64,000 nucleotides of DNA from Paulinella micropora (taxonomy: Eukaryota > Cercozoa > Imbricatea > Euglyphida), in the NCBI GenBank assembly GCA_009731375.1, contig BJOX01000216.1, forward strand, positions 688,205 through 752,204. The letters run 5' to 3'. Of this stretch, positions 1 through 11,441 are shown one piece after another (the stretch's first letter is position 1; every line of letters begins with the position of its first letter). The notes under the pieces were generated by a model that did no database searches, was not told where the DNA came from, and saw nothing but the letters and a program-made list of their open reading frames with translations. The translations under genes and the position numbers were made by a program.

Positions 1-2
1 GT

Positions 3-341
3 AAGGCAGAGACGGTTAAGCGTGAGGTAAAAGCAAACGGGACAGGTGTACTGCAGCAATTGAGTAGATGCTACGTCTTCAGCTTTGGAGGAGGGCGCAA
101 AGAGTTTACCAAAGAGGAAAGGAAAACAAAATTCCCTTCATTCAATGGTAACCTGCCCTACAGGCCTGGGCGGGGCGGGATAAAGCACTATGTCTCAGGA
201 GAAGAGTTCTATGATTTGTTCCCAACGCAGGAGGACTTTGACAGCACAGTATGTACTCTACAGAAATCAAGTGTGCCAGCATACGACGAGGTATCTTGCA
301 CCGCAACGTACACGCCGGCTGTACGTATAGACTTGGCTTGA
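3..341 (+). CDS. 3' end of an unrecognised gene cut by the window edge
   Basis: The frame is open from the first bases of the window to a TGA at 339-341, so this is most likely the C-terminal part of a gene that starts upstream. An internal TTG at 60 is a possible but unneeded start. The visible 112 residues are mixed charged and polar, with a Gly/Arg stretch and a C-terminal part containing YDLFPTQEDFDST. I see no signal peptide, membrane segment or known motif. A second TAA follows directly at 342. The overlapping minus-strand frames have no support. I do not recognise the family. Confidence 0.5.
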   Translation, partial: KAETVKREVKANGTGVLQQLSRCYVFSFGGGRKEFTKEERKTKFPSFNGNLPYRPGRGGIKHYVSGEEFYDLFPTQEDFDSTVCTLQKSSVPAYDEVSCTATYTPAVRIDLA

Positions 342-1045
342 TAAAGGAAAGTAGCAAGAGAAAGCAGGGGTACAAAAAAGTTTCGTTTAAATAATAAACA
401 AATCTGGCCAAACAAACATTTTTTTAAAGATCAGCTATTGCTATTGCCAAACCTGACCGTGTGGAGGGAACGGGGAGGGAGTATGTTTGAATCTGGGGGC
501 TGCGCTAAAAGCTCGTTTACTTAATGTCAATGAAAAACTGCCGACGTACGACCCTAAACTTCCGGCCAATGCTCCAACGTTTTACACGATACATTAAGCT
601 CGAGCTCCGGCATATTTTGAACAAAATAGCAGCTGCATGTTTTTCTAAAGTCTATTGTTTCTTTTTAATTAACTGAAACACGACTTGTTCATACAAGCGC
701 AGAACGTGGCGCGTGCAGTCGGAGATTCCTGGCGTGTTCTGTCCCCAGTGCGCTAGAGTCTGCCCAAGCATGCTTAGGTGAGATCTGTAGGTCCCGCGAG
801 CTGATATCAGAGCTTCGGCGAAGAAACGTCATGTCTACAAAAGAAAATAAAAACAGGGCAAATGAACTCAGCTCAATAGAGACTTACAAGCGCAGTGCTC
901 TTTTACTTTGAAATGTGACGTGTGTTCGGGGGGTGGGGGGTAGAGGGGTCATATCAGGGGCTTGGTGGTGAGATGGGGGGGGGAGCACTCCCCCCCCTAC
1001 CCCCTCTATCGCGCGCGTGTGCAGAGAAAAAGCTTTTTTGTAAAA
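342..1045. other. Intergenic region without a recognisable gene
   Basis: About 700 bases with no convincing coding frame. The first half is AT-richer and includes a TTTTTAATTAA run near 663. The last 130 bases (about 920-1045) are G-rich with short poly-G and poly-C runs like those in the repeat blocks at 2 kb and 47-59 kb. Confidence 0.5.
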
Positions 1046-1822
1046 TCAAAGGGGGAGGGGTATACTTTTTGTTCCGCGTTTGTGCTTTCGCGCATGAGTG
1101 CGCGGCCGGGGGAAAGGGGGAGGAGGGGGCGCTGGCCTGCTTCTCTGCGGGTTGCCTCTGTCTTTTTTCTTTTGTTTACCGAATTGTATGTGAATACCTT
1201 GGATGGTAGGTTTCTTTTTTGTCAGCCATGTACGAACCAGTGATAATAATCGTTGCAGAACACGGTCCTTGCTCAGAGTGTTGATTAGACAGGCTTGCGC
1301 CAAGTGGGTATAGTAAATGATTACCTCGTACGCGACAGAATCTACGTCTTTCAACCTATGGATCGTAAAGGCCGCATACGATTCCCCCTTTTCTTCCTTG
1401 CACCAGACTATATATTTCTTGTGTACGCTCTTCTCTCTGCATGTCATTACTGATCGAATAAAAATCAGCTCTTTTAGACACATTGTTGCCTCTTGTGCCG
1501 AAACAGCAGTTAATATATATTGAACGCCCGGATGAGGGGGATTATCGGTTGCTGTAGAAAAGATATGTCTTTTTATCTGCTCGTCCAGAGATCTCCATTT
1601 TTTTACAAACTCCTTTCCCAACCTGCTGGCACTCTCTTCAGATTCCGTGATTAAGAAGCTACGTGCAGCGTCAGCGCCAATTACGCTTGAGTTGTTGTTT
1701 TGGAGTCTTTGTCGAAGATACTCAATCACATCGAGTGTACTATTCTTCGCGCGGTCAACAATAAACTTGCTTTTCTGTACCTCTTTGTAGCACATAACAG
1801 ATTTCGTGCTTTGGTTTCCCAT
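1046..1822 (-). CDS. Predicted N-myristoylated protein, copy 1
   Basis: The protein starts MGNQST, which fits the MGxxxS/T signal for N-myristoylation, so membrane association is likely (inference). The body of about 225 residues is mixed alpha/beta, with charged helices and a central WRSLDEQIKRHIFST segment. I do not recognise the family. A close duplicate lies at 2894-3552. The two agree from the start up to IQFGKQKK near the C-terminus. Past that point copy 1 runs into Pro/Arg-rich sequence encoded by G-rich DNA, so the true C-terminus is probably near 1150 or lost to an indel. The bases just before the ATG (GGCGCGGCC then CTATGGG) are conserved between the copies and may hold promoter or leader signals. 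The function is unknown. Confidence 0.75.
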   Translation of the reverse strand: MGNQSTKSVMCYKEVQKSKFIVDRAKNSTLDVIEYLRQRLQNNNSSVIGADAARSFLITESEESASRLGKEFVKKWRSLDEQIKRHIFSTATDNPPHPGVQYILTAVSAQEATMCLKELIFIRSVMTCREKSVHKKYIVWCKEEKGESYAAFTIHRLKDVDSVAYEVIIYYTHLAQACLINTLSKDRVLQRLLSLVRTWLTKKKPTIQGIHIQFGKQKKKDRGNPQRSRPAPPPPPFPRPRTHARKHKRGTKSIPLPL

Positions 1823-2844
1823 AGATTGGGCCGCGCCAGTGTATGGGTGCCTGTTGTACCTTAGACCTGCCCACTGGGGGGCACAAGAAAAAAACTGAAA
1901 AGAAATTGCTTTTCGTTCTTTAATAAAACTAACTACGAGGTTTTAATCTTGGCACTGAGAACTAGGAGCGGGAGAGGGAAGGGGCAGAGGTGAGACACTT
2001 TCCTGTCTTTAGCCCACCGTCTGAGAACTTGGGCAGGGAGGGGGGGAAAGCCAAGAAAGTACAAAGAAATGTATTAAAAAAAGTCTCGACAAGGTAGAAG
2101 GGGGAGAGGGGGGGGGGCGGCCCGGCATAGGCTCAGTGCCATCTGCTTAGTTTTGTTTCAGTTCTGCCATGTGCTCTTTGAGCCCCCCGGGCTCAGGGGG
2201 GCGGGGGGTAGAGGGGGAAGGGAGGCACAANNNNNNNNNNGGGTGCTAGGGACAAAGGGGCGTCCCCGTCTAAGAACCGGGAGCGGGAGAGGGAAGGAAC
2301 AGGAAAAGGGGGGGCGCCCAAGAATGTGCGAAATTTTTTTATTAAAGCTCAACAAAGTCTTACACTTGGCACTGAAAACTAGGAGAGGGAGAGAGAAGAG
2401 GCAGGGGAGGAGGAGGCACGGATTATCTTAGCCCCCCGTCTGAAGAATCAGGAGCGGGGATGGGACGGGTGAGGGGCAGGGGCGCGCTACGAATGTACAG
2501 AAAAGAAATAATAAAAGAAATCCTTGACAAAGTTTTAATCTTGGCACTGAGAACTAGGAGGGGCAGGGCAGGGGGGTTAGCACTTCTCTGGCTTAGCGCA
2601 CCGTCTGCGGACTTGGACTGGGAAGAGAAAAAAGGGGGCTTAGTGGAGGCGTTTTATGTATTTTTTTGTAGCTTCTGCGCCCTTCCCCTCCTCCCTCCCC
2701 TGAGCCCAGGGGGCTCAAGGAGCAGGGGAGGGGAGGTTGGCAGAAAGGATCTTTTGATACAGAGGGGGGGGGGGAGCGCCCCGGCGTAGGCTCATCTGCT
2801 TAGTTTTGTTTCAGTCTGCCATGTGCTCTTTGAGCCCCCCGGGC
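1823..2844. repeat. G-rich dispersed-repeat block
   Basis: No convincing gene. It holds at least three copies of a short unit ending in CACTGARAACTAGGAG (about 1930, 2345, 2525), two copies of a segment with CTTAGTTTTGTTTCAG followed by a GAGCCCCCCGGGCTC palindrome (about 2150 and 2800), and purine-rich tracts of GGGAGAGGGAA type. The same units recur at 47-59 kb. An AATAAA-like 3' signal, CTTTAATAAAACTAAC near 1920, is shared with the 3' end of the gene at 3697-4155. This suggests the block carries relics of duplicated gene ends. Confidence 0.6.
2231..2240. other. Assembly gap (10 N)
   Basis: Ten unknown bases inside the G-rich repeat block. Confidence 0.99.
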
Positions 2845-2851
2845 TCAGGGT

Positions 2852-2883
<32 letters not shown>

Positions 2884-2893
2884 NNNNNNNNNN
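2884..2893. other. Assembly gap (10 N) after a poly-G run
   Basis: Preceded by about 32 consecutive G (2852-2883). It cuts the 3' end of the duplicated gene at 2894-3552. Confidence 0.99.
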
Positions 2894-3552
2894 TCTTTCT
2901 TTTGTTTACCGAATTGTATTTGAATAATACCTCGGGTAGGTTTCTTTTTTGTCAGCCATGTACGAACCAGTGATAATAATCGTTTCGGAACCCGGTCCTT
3001 GCTCGGAATGTTGATTGGACAGGCTTGCGCCAAGTGGGTATAGTAAATGATTACCTTGTACGTGACAGAATCTACGTCTTTCAACCTATGGATCGTAAAG
3101 GCCGCATACGATTCCCCCTTGTCTTCCTTGCACCAGACTATATATTTCTTGTGTATGCTCTCCTCCCTGCATGTCATTACCGATCGAATAAAAATCAGCT
3201 CTTTTAGACACCTTGTTGCCTCTCGTGCCGAAACATCAGTGAATATATATTGAACGCCCGGATGAGGGGGATTATCGGTTGCTGTAGAAAAGATATGTCT
3301 TTTTATCTGCTTGTCCAGAGATCTCCATTTCTTCACAAACTTATTTTCCAACCTGCTGGCACTCTCTTCAGATTCCGTGATTAAGAAGCTACGTGCAGCG
3401 TCAGCGCCAATTACGCTTGCGTTGTTGTTTGGGAGTCTTTGCCTAAGATACTCAATCACATAGAGTGCACTATTCTTCGCGCGGTCAACAATAAACTTGC
3501 TTTTTTGTACCTCTTTGTAGCACATAACGGTTTTCGTGCTTTGGTTCCCCAT
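2894..3552 (-). CDS. Predicted N-myristoylated protein, copy 2 (3' end lost in gap)
   Basis: Near-copy of the gene at 1046-1822, with the same MGNQST start and colinear sequence. Scattered substitutions include ENKFVKKW for GKEFVKKW and TDVSARE for TAVSAQE. Homology runs to the assembly gap, so the C-terminus is missing. The frame nominally continues through the gap as poly-Pro from the poly-G run, which I do not believe. The duplication extends upstream past the ATG, because about 100 bases there resemble those upstream of copy 1, including a GACCTGCCC segment and a TTCTTTAATAAAACTAAC signal. Both copies stay open, so both may be functional. The family is not recognised. Confidence 0.72.
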
Positions 3553-3696
3553 AGATTTGGCCGCGCCTGGGCAAAGGGGTCTTCTTTTTTCTTTTTAATA
3601 TACTAGACAAAGCATCTTGTACCCGAGACCTGCCCGCTGGGGGCACAAGAAAAAAACAGAAAAAAAAATTTCTTTTCGTTCTTTAATAAAACTAAC

Positions 3697-4155
3697 TCAG
3701 CCCTCGGCGCCGGGGGGCTGTGCGCCAGCGGGCTCAGGGCTGTGTTGCGGCTCGAAGATCGGGGGGATATTGCCAAAGATTGTGCGCAGCTGAGCCGTCG
3801 TCAGAAAGTGCACGTTGTGTTGGCTGTCAATCAGGCACGCCCTGCAGTTATTGTCCCGGGGGGAATCATGCTGCCGGGAGGCATGCTGGCCCTCGAGCCC
3901 CCCTGCCTTGTCCCCTCCAGCCCGCGCCAGCGGGCTGGGCGGGCTGGGCGGGCTGGGCTGGCTGGGCGGGCTGGGGGTGAGCCACAAGAGATAGTCCGCG
4001 CTGACCTGGCGGCAGATCCGCGCCATGCTTTTCGGAGCCAGCTCCACAGGGACCAACCGTGCCGTCTGCAAGGCCTCCCACCTTTCGCCCTCAATCATCA
4101 AAACACGACCCCGACAAAACACCCCGTGGCTCGCATGGTGGTTGCACTTAATCAT
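3697..4155 (-). CDS. Small protein with Ser/Pro repeat, unrecognised
   Basis: 152 residues from an ATG at 4155. The N-terminal 60 residues look like a folded domain (VLMIEGERWEALQTARLVPV). They are followed by a Pro/Ser-rich linker encoded by a GGGCT-type microsatellite (3929-3975), and then a second short segment with NVHFLTTAQLRTIFGNIPPI. An AATAAA-like 3' signal lies just downstream (TTTTATTAAAGAACG read on the minus strand), which supports this strand over the overlapping plus-strand frame at 3742-4170. I do not recognise it. Microsatellite length could change the linker. Confidence 0.55.
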   Translation of the reverse strand: MIKCNHHASHGVFCRGRVLMIEGERWEALQTARLVPVELAPKSMARICRQVSADYLLWLTPSPPSQPSPPSPPSPLARAGGDKAGGLEGQHASRQHDSPRDNNCRACLIDSQHNVHFLTTAQLRTIFGNIPPIFEPQHSPEPAGAQPPGAEG

Positions 4156-4362
4156 TTACCCTTTTTCTGAGTTTCAAAAACAAAGAGCCCCTGCCCTGCC
4201 CTTGCATTTTCTCCCCTCGCCCCGCCCCTTCCTCTGCAACTTCCCCCTCCGCCCCTCTAAAACTGAGATAGAGCAAACGAGAGAGGAGAGGGGAGGGGCA
4301 AGTGAAAGCAGTCCCACCCCTCCCCCGCCCCCCTTCCAAGCCCCGTGCCAGCGGGGGGTGGG

Positions 4363-4393
4363 GTACATATAGTAATATATGTAAAGCAATGAG
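4363..4393 (+). promoter_or_regulatory. AT-rich leader/promoter of fibre gene 1
   Basis: GTACATATAGTAATATATG lies just before the ATG at 4394. Related GTAYAY...TAAYAATAT leaders precede the other three array members (14480, 21015, 24759). This is the best candidate for a shared promoter or 5' leader. The role is inferred from conservation and position. Confidence 0.5.
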
Positions 4394-7300
4394 ATGGGGA
4401 TGCTAATGCTGCAGCCGAACCTAGTTCCCGGCAGCTACCCGGGGTGGCTACGCGTGTTGCTAGCCGCCTTGCTGCCGTTGCTGTTGCGCGCGTATTGTCC
4501 GTATGACCTCTCTGTGGTTGAGCCCGGCGACTTGGTGCTGGAGCTGTCGGTGAGCGCGGCGGGCGACAACTGGACGCTGCCGGCCGCCGGCGCCAACGGG
4601 GCCGCCACGGCCGCCAGGCGGCGCCGTCGCGCGACGGCGGTTGGTGTCTGGGAGGTTTTCTGGGAGCAGGGAGGGGCTGCGCAGCAGTGCAGCGCGCTGT
4701 TGGGGCCGTGCAGCCACACTTTTACCGACGGCGGCGTGTTCTTGGTGGTAGTGCGCGGCCGGCTGCCGGCGTGGGCTATGACCTGGGAGTGGCGGGCCCA
4801 GCACGGCGGTGGCGGGCGGGTAGCCTTGCGCAAAGTGCTGCAGTGGGGCGGGCTGCAGCTCGCGGCCGAGACGGGGCAACACTTCTACGGCGAGACGGCG
4901 TTGGAGTGGCTGCCACCCCTGGACCAGCTGGACACGACGGATTTGCAGAGCCTGGCCTTCAGCTTCGCGGGGCTGTCGCGGGCCGCGTGCTTCGACGTGT
5001 CGGGGCTGCGGGTGCGTGCGTCGCTGACCAGCACGCGCGCGGCCTTTGCGGACTCGCCGTGCCTCAAGTTTGCCAACGTCACGAGCTGGGACCTGTCGCG
5101 CGTGCTAGATACGGCGTACATGTTCCGCGGCACGCGGACCACTGCGCTGCCCGGACTGGCAAGTTGGAACATATCGCGGGTTGTGAACGCCAGCGGCATG
5201 TTTGCGAACGCATCTCTGCTCGGGGCGGACTTGTCTCGCTGGAGGCCAGACAGCCTGCAAGACGCCAGCGAATTGCTGTCCGGCGCACCCGCGCTGGTGC
5301 AGGACCTGAGCAACTGGACGGTAGCGCCCATGAACCCGCAGGCCACGGCGGCCCTGTGCGAGGGCCTAACGCGCGGGTCTGTGCTGCCCAAGTCCCAGGC
5401 CCCCCGCGCGTGCATGGACAGCTGGCCTTCGCAGAGCCACTCTGGCTCAGCTTCGCGCTCCAGTTCAGCGTCGACGACCCGCTCAGTGTCAGTGTCCAGC
5501 TCGGCGTCGGTGTCCCGCTCGGTGTCCAGCGCACTGTCTCTGCCGAGCTCAGAGTCGACGACCCGCTCAGTGTCGGTGTCTACCTCGGCATCGGTGACCA
5601 GCTCGGCATCGGTGACCAGCTCAGTGTCGGTGCCCAGCTCGGCGTCGGTGACCAAGCCGGCGTCAGTGTCGAGCTCAGTGTCGGTGTCCAACTCAGTGTC
5701 GGTGTCCAACTCAGTGTCGTTGTCCAACTCGGCGTCGGTGACCAGCTCAATGTCAGTGTCCAGCTCGGCGTCGGTGTCCAGCTCGGCGTCAGTGAGCAGC
5801 TCGGTGTCGGTGTCCAGCTCGGCGTCGGTGTCCAACTCAGTGTCGGTGACCAGTTCGGCGTCGGTGATCAGCTCGGCGTCGGTGACCAGCTCGGCGTCGG
5901 TGACCAGCTCGGCGTCGGTGACCAGCTCGGCGTCGGTGACCGACTCGGCGTCGGTGACCAGCTCGGCGTCGGTGACCAGCTCGGTGTCAGTGTCCAGCTC
6001 GGCGTCGGTGACTAGGTCAGTGTCGGTGTCCAGCTCGGCGTCGGTGACTAGGTCAGTGTCGGTGAGCAGCTCGGTGACCATTTCCGTGACGCCATCCATC
6101 TCAGTGTCGCCATCAGCTTCCGTGACGCCGTCGGTTACGCCCACCCGCTCGAGCTCGGTCACGCCATCCGCTTCTGTCACGCCCACCATTTCCACTTCGG
6201 GCACGCAGACACCGACGCGTTCTGTCACGCCATCCGCTTCCATGACGCCGACCATATCGGTGACGCCGACCATTTCCGTGACGCCTACCAACTCGGTGAC
6301 CTCGAGCGTCTCGGTCACGCCTACCCTCTCCGTGACGCCGACCATTTCCGTGACGCCATCCATCTCCGTGTCGCCATCAGCTTCCGCGACGCCGTCGGTT
6401 ACGCCCACCCGCTCGAGTTCGGTCACGCCATCCGCTTCCGTCACGCCCACCATTTCCACTTCGGGCACGCAGACACCGACGCGTTCTGTCACGCCATCCG
6501 CTTCCATGACGCCGACCATATCGGTGACGCCGACCATCTCGGTGACGCCATCCGCTTCCGTGACGTCGTCGGTGTCGCAGTCAGCGACGCGGTCCGTGAC
6601 GCCCACGCTATCCATGACGTCTTCGGTGTCGCAGTCAGCGACGCGGTCCGTGACGCCGTCCGTGACACCGTCCGTGACACCGTCCGTGACACCGACACGC
6701 TCGCCCGACATCGACGAGTGCGCGCTCGGGCTGTGCCCGTGGGGCGACTGCACCAACACCTACGGGAGCTACACCTGCACTTGTTGGCCGCAATCTTTTC
6801 CGCCCTATACCGGCGGCGGCTGCGCCCGCGATTACGTTGTGCCGAGTTCAGCTTTGGCGACTACTGGCTCACCAGCATTCTTTTTGGAACCGCAGCTGTT
6901 AGCTTGGATACCGACGCCACCCACGGCAAATATGCAGAGCTTGTGGCACCTAATTCAGTCAATCCCGCCGATTGGGTCAGGGTGGTACACACGTTTCCGC
7001 AGAACTTGGTGCTCAAGAAAGGGCTGACGTATGCTCTCGAGGTGAGCGGAATGAGGACTGATACGAGCACAGGCACGCTAGCGGTGTCTGTCGGCCTTGG
7101 CGCCGCCACCCCGCAGGTGATTTCGCAGGCAGCGTTGTCGAGCTTCACCACCTTTAACGTTCTGGCCAAGCAAGTGTTGCCTAGGTACACGCCCCCGACG
7201 GCCGACATCACCTTCAACAAGCTGTACGTGGAGCTGCAGGCGTCCGCGATGTCCTCTAAGGTGAAGTTGTTCCGCTTCCGGCTCAACAACACCGGCGCGT

Positions 7301-10300
7301 GCCAGAGCGTGACCGCGTGTACGGGCGGCCAGGCCTGCGTGCTGCCCGACAACCAGGACGCCTACAGCTGTGTCACGCCCTTCCACTTGTTCCGGCCGTC
7401 GGACAAATTCTGCGCCGAGCCGCTGACCGAGGCAGTCTTTGACGCTGGCTTTGGCGTCCAGCTGCAACTGAGCCCCGAGGCCTGCGCCCGGGAAGCGCCT
7501 TTTGTGTTCAGCGGCGGCCAACTTGTGTACGTCCCGAACGCCAGCTGGGCGCTGACCAACGAGTGGTCCAACGCGTGGACCAACACGTGGGCCGCGGGCA
7601 CGTCGACAACGCGTTTTGCGGCGCAGCTGCGCCTCATCTCGGAGGTGTCGGCGGTTTCGCAGCAGTGGGCCTGGGACGCGAGCGCCGGGCGTCTGCAGTC
7701 CCAGAACGCGCACGCCTCGTACCCCGGCGGCGGCTTCCTGAACACCGACGACAACCGGCTTAGCGTCTACGGCGTGGCGTCGGCCGCCAGCGCGGGCGCC
7801 GTGGGGCTGGGCGCGGGCTTCGTGTTTAACTTCACGCTGCTGCAGCTCAACGACGCCGGCACGACCTGCCTCAACGTCAAGGACAGCGTCGAAATCAGCG
7901 GTTACCCGTACCGGCCGCTGGGTTTGACTGGAGGTGTCTGCACGCAGTCCATTAATAACATGCTCAGCTACTCGGGCTATGGCAACAGCACGTTGAGGTT
8001 CGCGCAGGCGACGGCGGCTGGTGCCTGCACAACGGCTACGACCCTAGCTGCGGCCAGTGCAGCGGGGCCCACGTGGCCTCGACGCTAGTCAGGTGCAACT
8101 CCGTCAGCCTCAAGCCGACGAACTTGCACTGGCGCTTATCGTCGACCACCGTCTGGGTCGTGGAGGCCAACGGGCCGGCGGGCTCCCTGCGCGCTAGCTA
8201 CGTAAACGCCAACGGCCACTACGTGTACTGGACCAACGGCGGCTACGGTAGCAACGTCGGCGTCTTCCTAGACGACGTACAACCCCGGCGCGCAGGGTTT
8301 CATTTGTACCGGCCCTCGGACGGCTACTGCGCCGAGCCCGTGGCCCTGGACAGCGGCACGTGGCTGCAAGCGTCCCCGAGCTTCCCCGTCTACACGTCCA
8401 GCAACACCCAGCACGGCGGCGCGTGGAGCCTGAGCCGGTCCAGTGTCTATGACGGTAATTACGAACCCTGGAAAGCGTTCGACGCCACACCCACCAGCGG
8501 CTGGGTGTCGCAATCTGGCACTTTCTTGGGGCCCAGCGGCATCTACCAGGGGGCTAGTTCCACCGCGGGGATCCAGGGCGAGTGGCTGCAGATCCGGCGC
8601 GTCGCCGGCCCCGCCCTGACGCTCTACAGCTTCGCCTACACCACGCGCTATTTCGGCAACAGCTGGAACGCGTACCCGAAACGGCTAGCAGTGCTGGGTT
8701 CCGTGGAGAACAGCGACACGCCCACCAGCTGGACGGTGCTGTACCGCACCGCCGGCGACGAACCGGTCTGGACCCTCGACACCAGGACCTTTACGCTCCA
8801 GTCGACGGGGGCGTACCTGGTCTACCGCTGGGTGTTCGAGTCTGTCTACACCGCTACAAATGGCGCTATTTACGCTGAAATAGGAGAACTGGGCCCGCGC
8901 TTCGGCGTGGCAGTCGGTACGTCCGGCCACCTCACCTGGCAGATCCACAGGTCCAGTTACTATTATAACCTAGCCGGTGACTACGAGGCAAGCAAGGCAT
9001 TTGACGGCCAACCAGCAACTGCCTGGGCGTCGTCTTCCGGCAGCTATGCAGCGACCACCGGCGCGCTTGCTTCCGGCACGACCACGCAGGGCATCCCGGG
9101 CGAATGGTTCCAGGTACGGTCCGCCGGCGGCTCCGCCGTCACGCTGGCAGGCTTCAGGTGGCAACCACAAACTAATGCCGGGGACTATTATTCTTCGCCC
9201 AAGGAGTTGGCGGTGCTGGGGTCCACCGAGAACAGCGACACTCCCAGCAGCTGGACGGTGCTGTACGAAACCAGACAGGGCACCTTGGAGCCCTTCTTCG
9301 GTGGTGGCATTGCCTTTACCATCATGCTCAACCGGACGGGCGCCTTCCGGGTGTACCGCTGGGTCGTCAAGTCCCTGTATGTCAACCTCGCCAGGTCTGC
9401 TGATCTCGGGGAACTCGATCTGTACGTGGGCCCGGCGGACCGACACGCGTTACGCTTCACGCCCGAGGCCTGCTCGCGGCCCCCGCTCTTTGTCGTGTTC
9501 AACCGCCAGTACCTGTTGTACAAGCCGGACCCTAGGTGGGCCCTGACCAACGGCTGGTCAAACCCGTGGAACAACACGTGGGCCGCGACGGCAAACTCTA
9601 CGCGCTACACGGTGCTGCTGCGCCGTCTTGCAGAGCTGACGGATCTCACGCAGGCACAGTGGAACTTAACGGCCAGCGGCAGCAATTGGACCGTCAAGAG
9701 CAACTTTCCCAGCGCGTCGTTTCCCGGCGGGGGCTACCTCAACGCCCAGGACAACCTGCTCAGCGTCTACGGCGGCCACGACGCGGCGGCCGTGGGTGCG
9801 CTGGGCCTGGGCCTGCGGCCGGCCTTTGCGACTGCCTTGGTGCAGCTCAGCAATGGCGGATCTTGCGTGCACGCCGCGAACGGCACGGACCCCCCCACGC
9901 TCTCCCTGTCTACTACCTGCACGCAGAACGCGAACAACCTGCTGGCCCTTTCCGGTGGCAGGCTCCGTCTGCCGCTCCGGGGGCCCGGCGACTACTGCCT
10001 GGCCAACAACTACGCGCCCTGCAGCGGCGACTGCGGGCAACAACAGCTGGCGTCGTACGTGGCCTCCTGCGACAGTGTCAGCCTCCGGCCGGACGCCCTG
10101 CGCTGGCAGGTCGAGAGCCCCACCCAGCTGCTGCACGTGTGGTCCGGCCGGCGCGCTTACCTCGACACGACGGCCAACAACCTCTTCGTGTCCTGGTCGA
10201 GCGCCGCTACCCTCACGGTAACGTACCCAGCCGCGCAGTTGCCGCCCTTCCATTTGTACAGGCTGTCGGACAACTTCTGTGCCGGCCCGCCCCCGGGCGC

Positions 10301-11054
10301 AAGCTTCGTGAATGGCGGCGAGGTGGCGCTGGTGTTCAGCCCCGAGGCGTGTTGGCAGCCCGCGCCCTTCGTCTGGGACGGGCAGCGCATCCTGTACTTA
10401 CCCCGCCGGGACTGGGCGCTGAGCTATTATAACGGGCCCGCCTGGAACAGCTGGGCCGGCGTCACGCGCTACGCGGTCATGCTGCGCCAGGTCTCGACGC
10501 TGACGCACACGTCGCAGCTCTGGACCTACAACGCGGCCGCGCAGACCATCCAAACCAACTCGAACCTCGCGCATTATATGAATACCGAAGACAACCAGCT
10601 GGGTATGTACACAACCGTCGCTACCATTGGCGTCGGTTCCGGGCCCGTGATGTTCAGCCGCTGGGACCCGCTGAACGCGATAGCCCTCCAGCTGACCAGC
10701 AACAACCTGTGCATGACGGCCAATACCGGCGGCGCGGTGACTGCGTCCGCCTGTTCTTCGCTCGGAGCTAACGTGCTGTGGAAAGCAAGCTCTGGGCGAA
10801 GCCTCCTTCGGTTCCCGCTGCTAGGCGACGGGGGCTACTGCCTGTACAATGCGCACCCCGGCGGTAACGTGGACCACGCTTCGACAATAGTCCGGTGCAG
10901 CGCCAACAATTTGAAACCGACTTACATGACCTGGCACTTTACTGGTTTCACTATCCTTAAGCACAGCGCTACGTTGAGATGGTCTTTGTACGATAGTACT
11001 AGTCAGCATCTTGTGACGTGGTACAACCCCACGGTAACTACTACTTTTGTGTAG
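4394..11054 (+). CDS. Fibre-like surface protein 1 (two frameshifts), about 2,200 residues
   Basis: One gene read in three successive frames: 4394 to about 6845, then to about 8005, then to a TAG at 11054. The order is: signal peptide (hydrophobic 18-34); a Cys-containing domain with five arginines at 75-79; BspA/DUF285-like repeats (about 180-310; SWDLSRV, MFRGT, GMFANA); a Ser-rich stalk (5435-6700); an EGF-like module (DIDECALG...TNTYGSYTCTC); and a large head. The head has recurring modules beginning FHLYRPSDxxCAEP (about 7380, 8295, 10245) and two discoidin-like segments with GEWLQI and AVLGSVENSDTP. Homology with gene 2 and internal repeats places the frame breaks at VVP/EFSFGDYW and before GDGGWCLHN. 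Each needs one base. The product is likely a secreted or virion-surface adhesin (inference). The frameshifts may be sequencing errors or real decay. Confidence 0.8.
5435..6700 (+). repeat. 18-bp stalk repeats of fibre gene 1
   Basis: Tandem units of TCGGTGACCAGCTCGGCG type encode a six-residue SASVTS period. Toward 6060-6700 they change to SVTPTIS/SVTPSAS units with a repeated block (about 6100-6280 and 6355-6535). The repeats leave the antisense strand open as well, which is a by-product. Confidence 0.9.
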
Positions 11055-11304
11055 CCCGAGCACACATACACACAAAAACAAAAAGAACCAAAAGAAAAGC
11101 AGTGCATTTCAAAAAACCAGACCCAGACTCGGATTTGAAACAAATGCACTTTGTTACGAAGGGGGGGGGGGGGCGAAACCTTTTACGTTGCGCGTTCAGC
11201 TCGCACACGAGGCTTCTCCTCCCCCCCACCCCCTTCCCCACCCACGACGTGCATGCGCAAACGCCCGCACATTGCGGATGAATGTAATAAGGCCAGCACC
11301 GCTT
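11055..11304. other. Intergenic region after fibre gene 1
   Basis: A-rich stretch with a CACACATACACACA run, then a poly-G run at 11161-11172 and a C-rich tract. No gene seen. Confidence 0.5.
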
Positions 11305-11441
11305 ATACACCGGCTAGAATGAGGTGGCATTTCGGCACTAGTAGGCTTATACACACATTGACAAACAGGAGAAGTTATGTGAGTGGAAGTAATCTCGTCG
11401 TAACCTGGTACGATTCTACGATAACTTGGACCGAAGTGTAG
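11305..11441 (+). pseudogene. Detached copy of the fibre gene 1 C-terminus
   Basis: The frame ending at the TAG at 11439-11441 reads MRWHFGTSRLIHTL, then SGSNLVVTWYDSTITWTEV. This parallels the end of fibre gene 1 (MTWHFTGFTILKHS, then STSQHLVTWYNPTVTTTFV). It is a second, diverged copy of about 45 terminal residues, separated from the intact end by 250 bases, with no start of its own. It looks like a leftover of a duplication or a head swap. Confidence 0.6.

Noticed and set aside
4687-6015. Alternative plus-strand frame with [12 protein letters not shown] repeats
   Set aside because: Shifted reading of the same repeats and of the conserved anchor.
4885-6759. 624-residue minus-strand frame in fibre gene 1
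   Set aside because: The same repeat by-product; no start, motif or conserved N-terminus.
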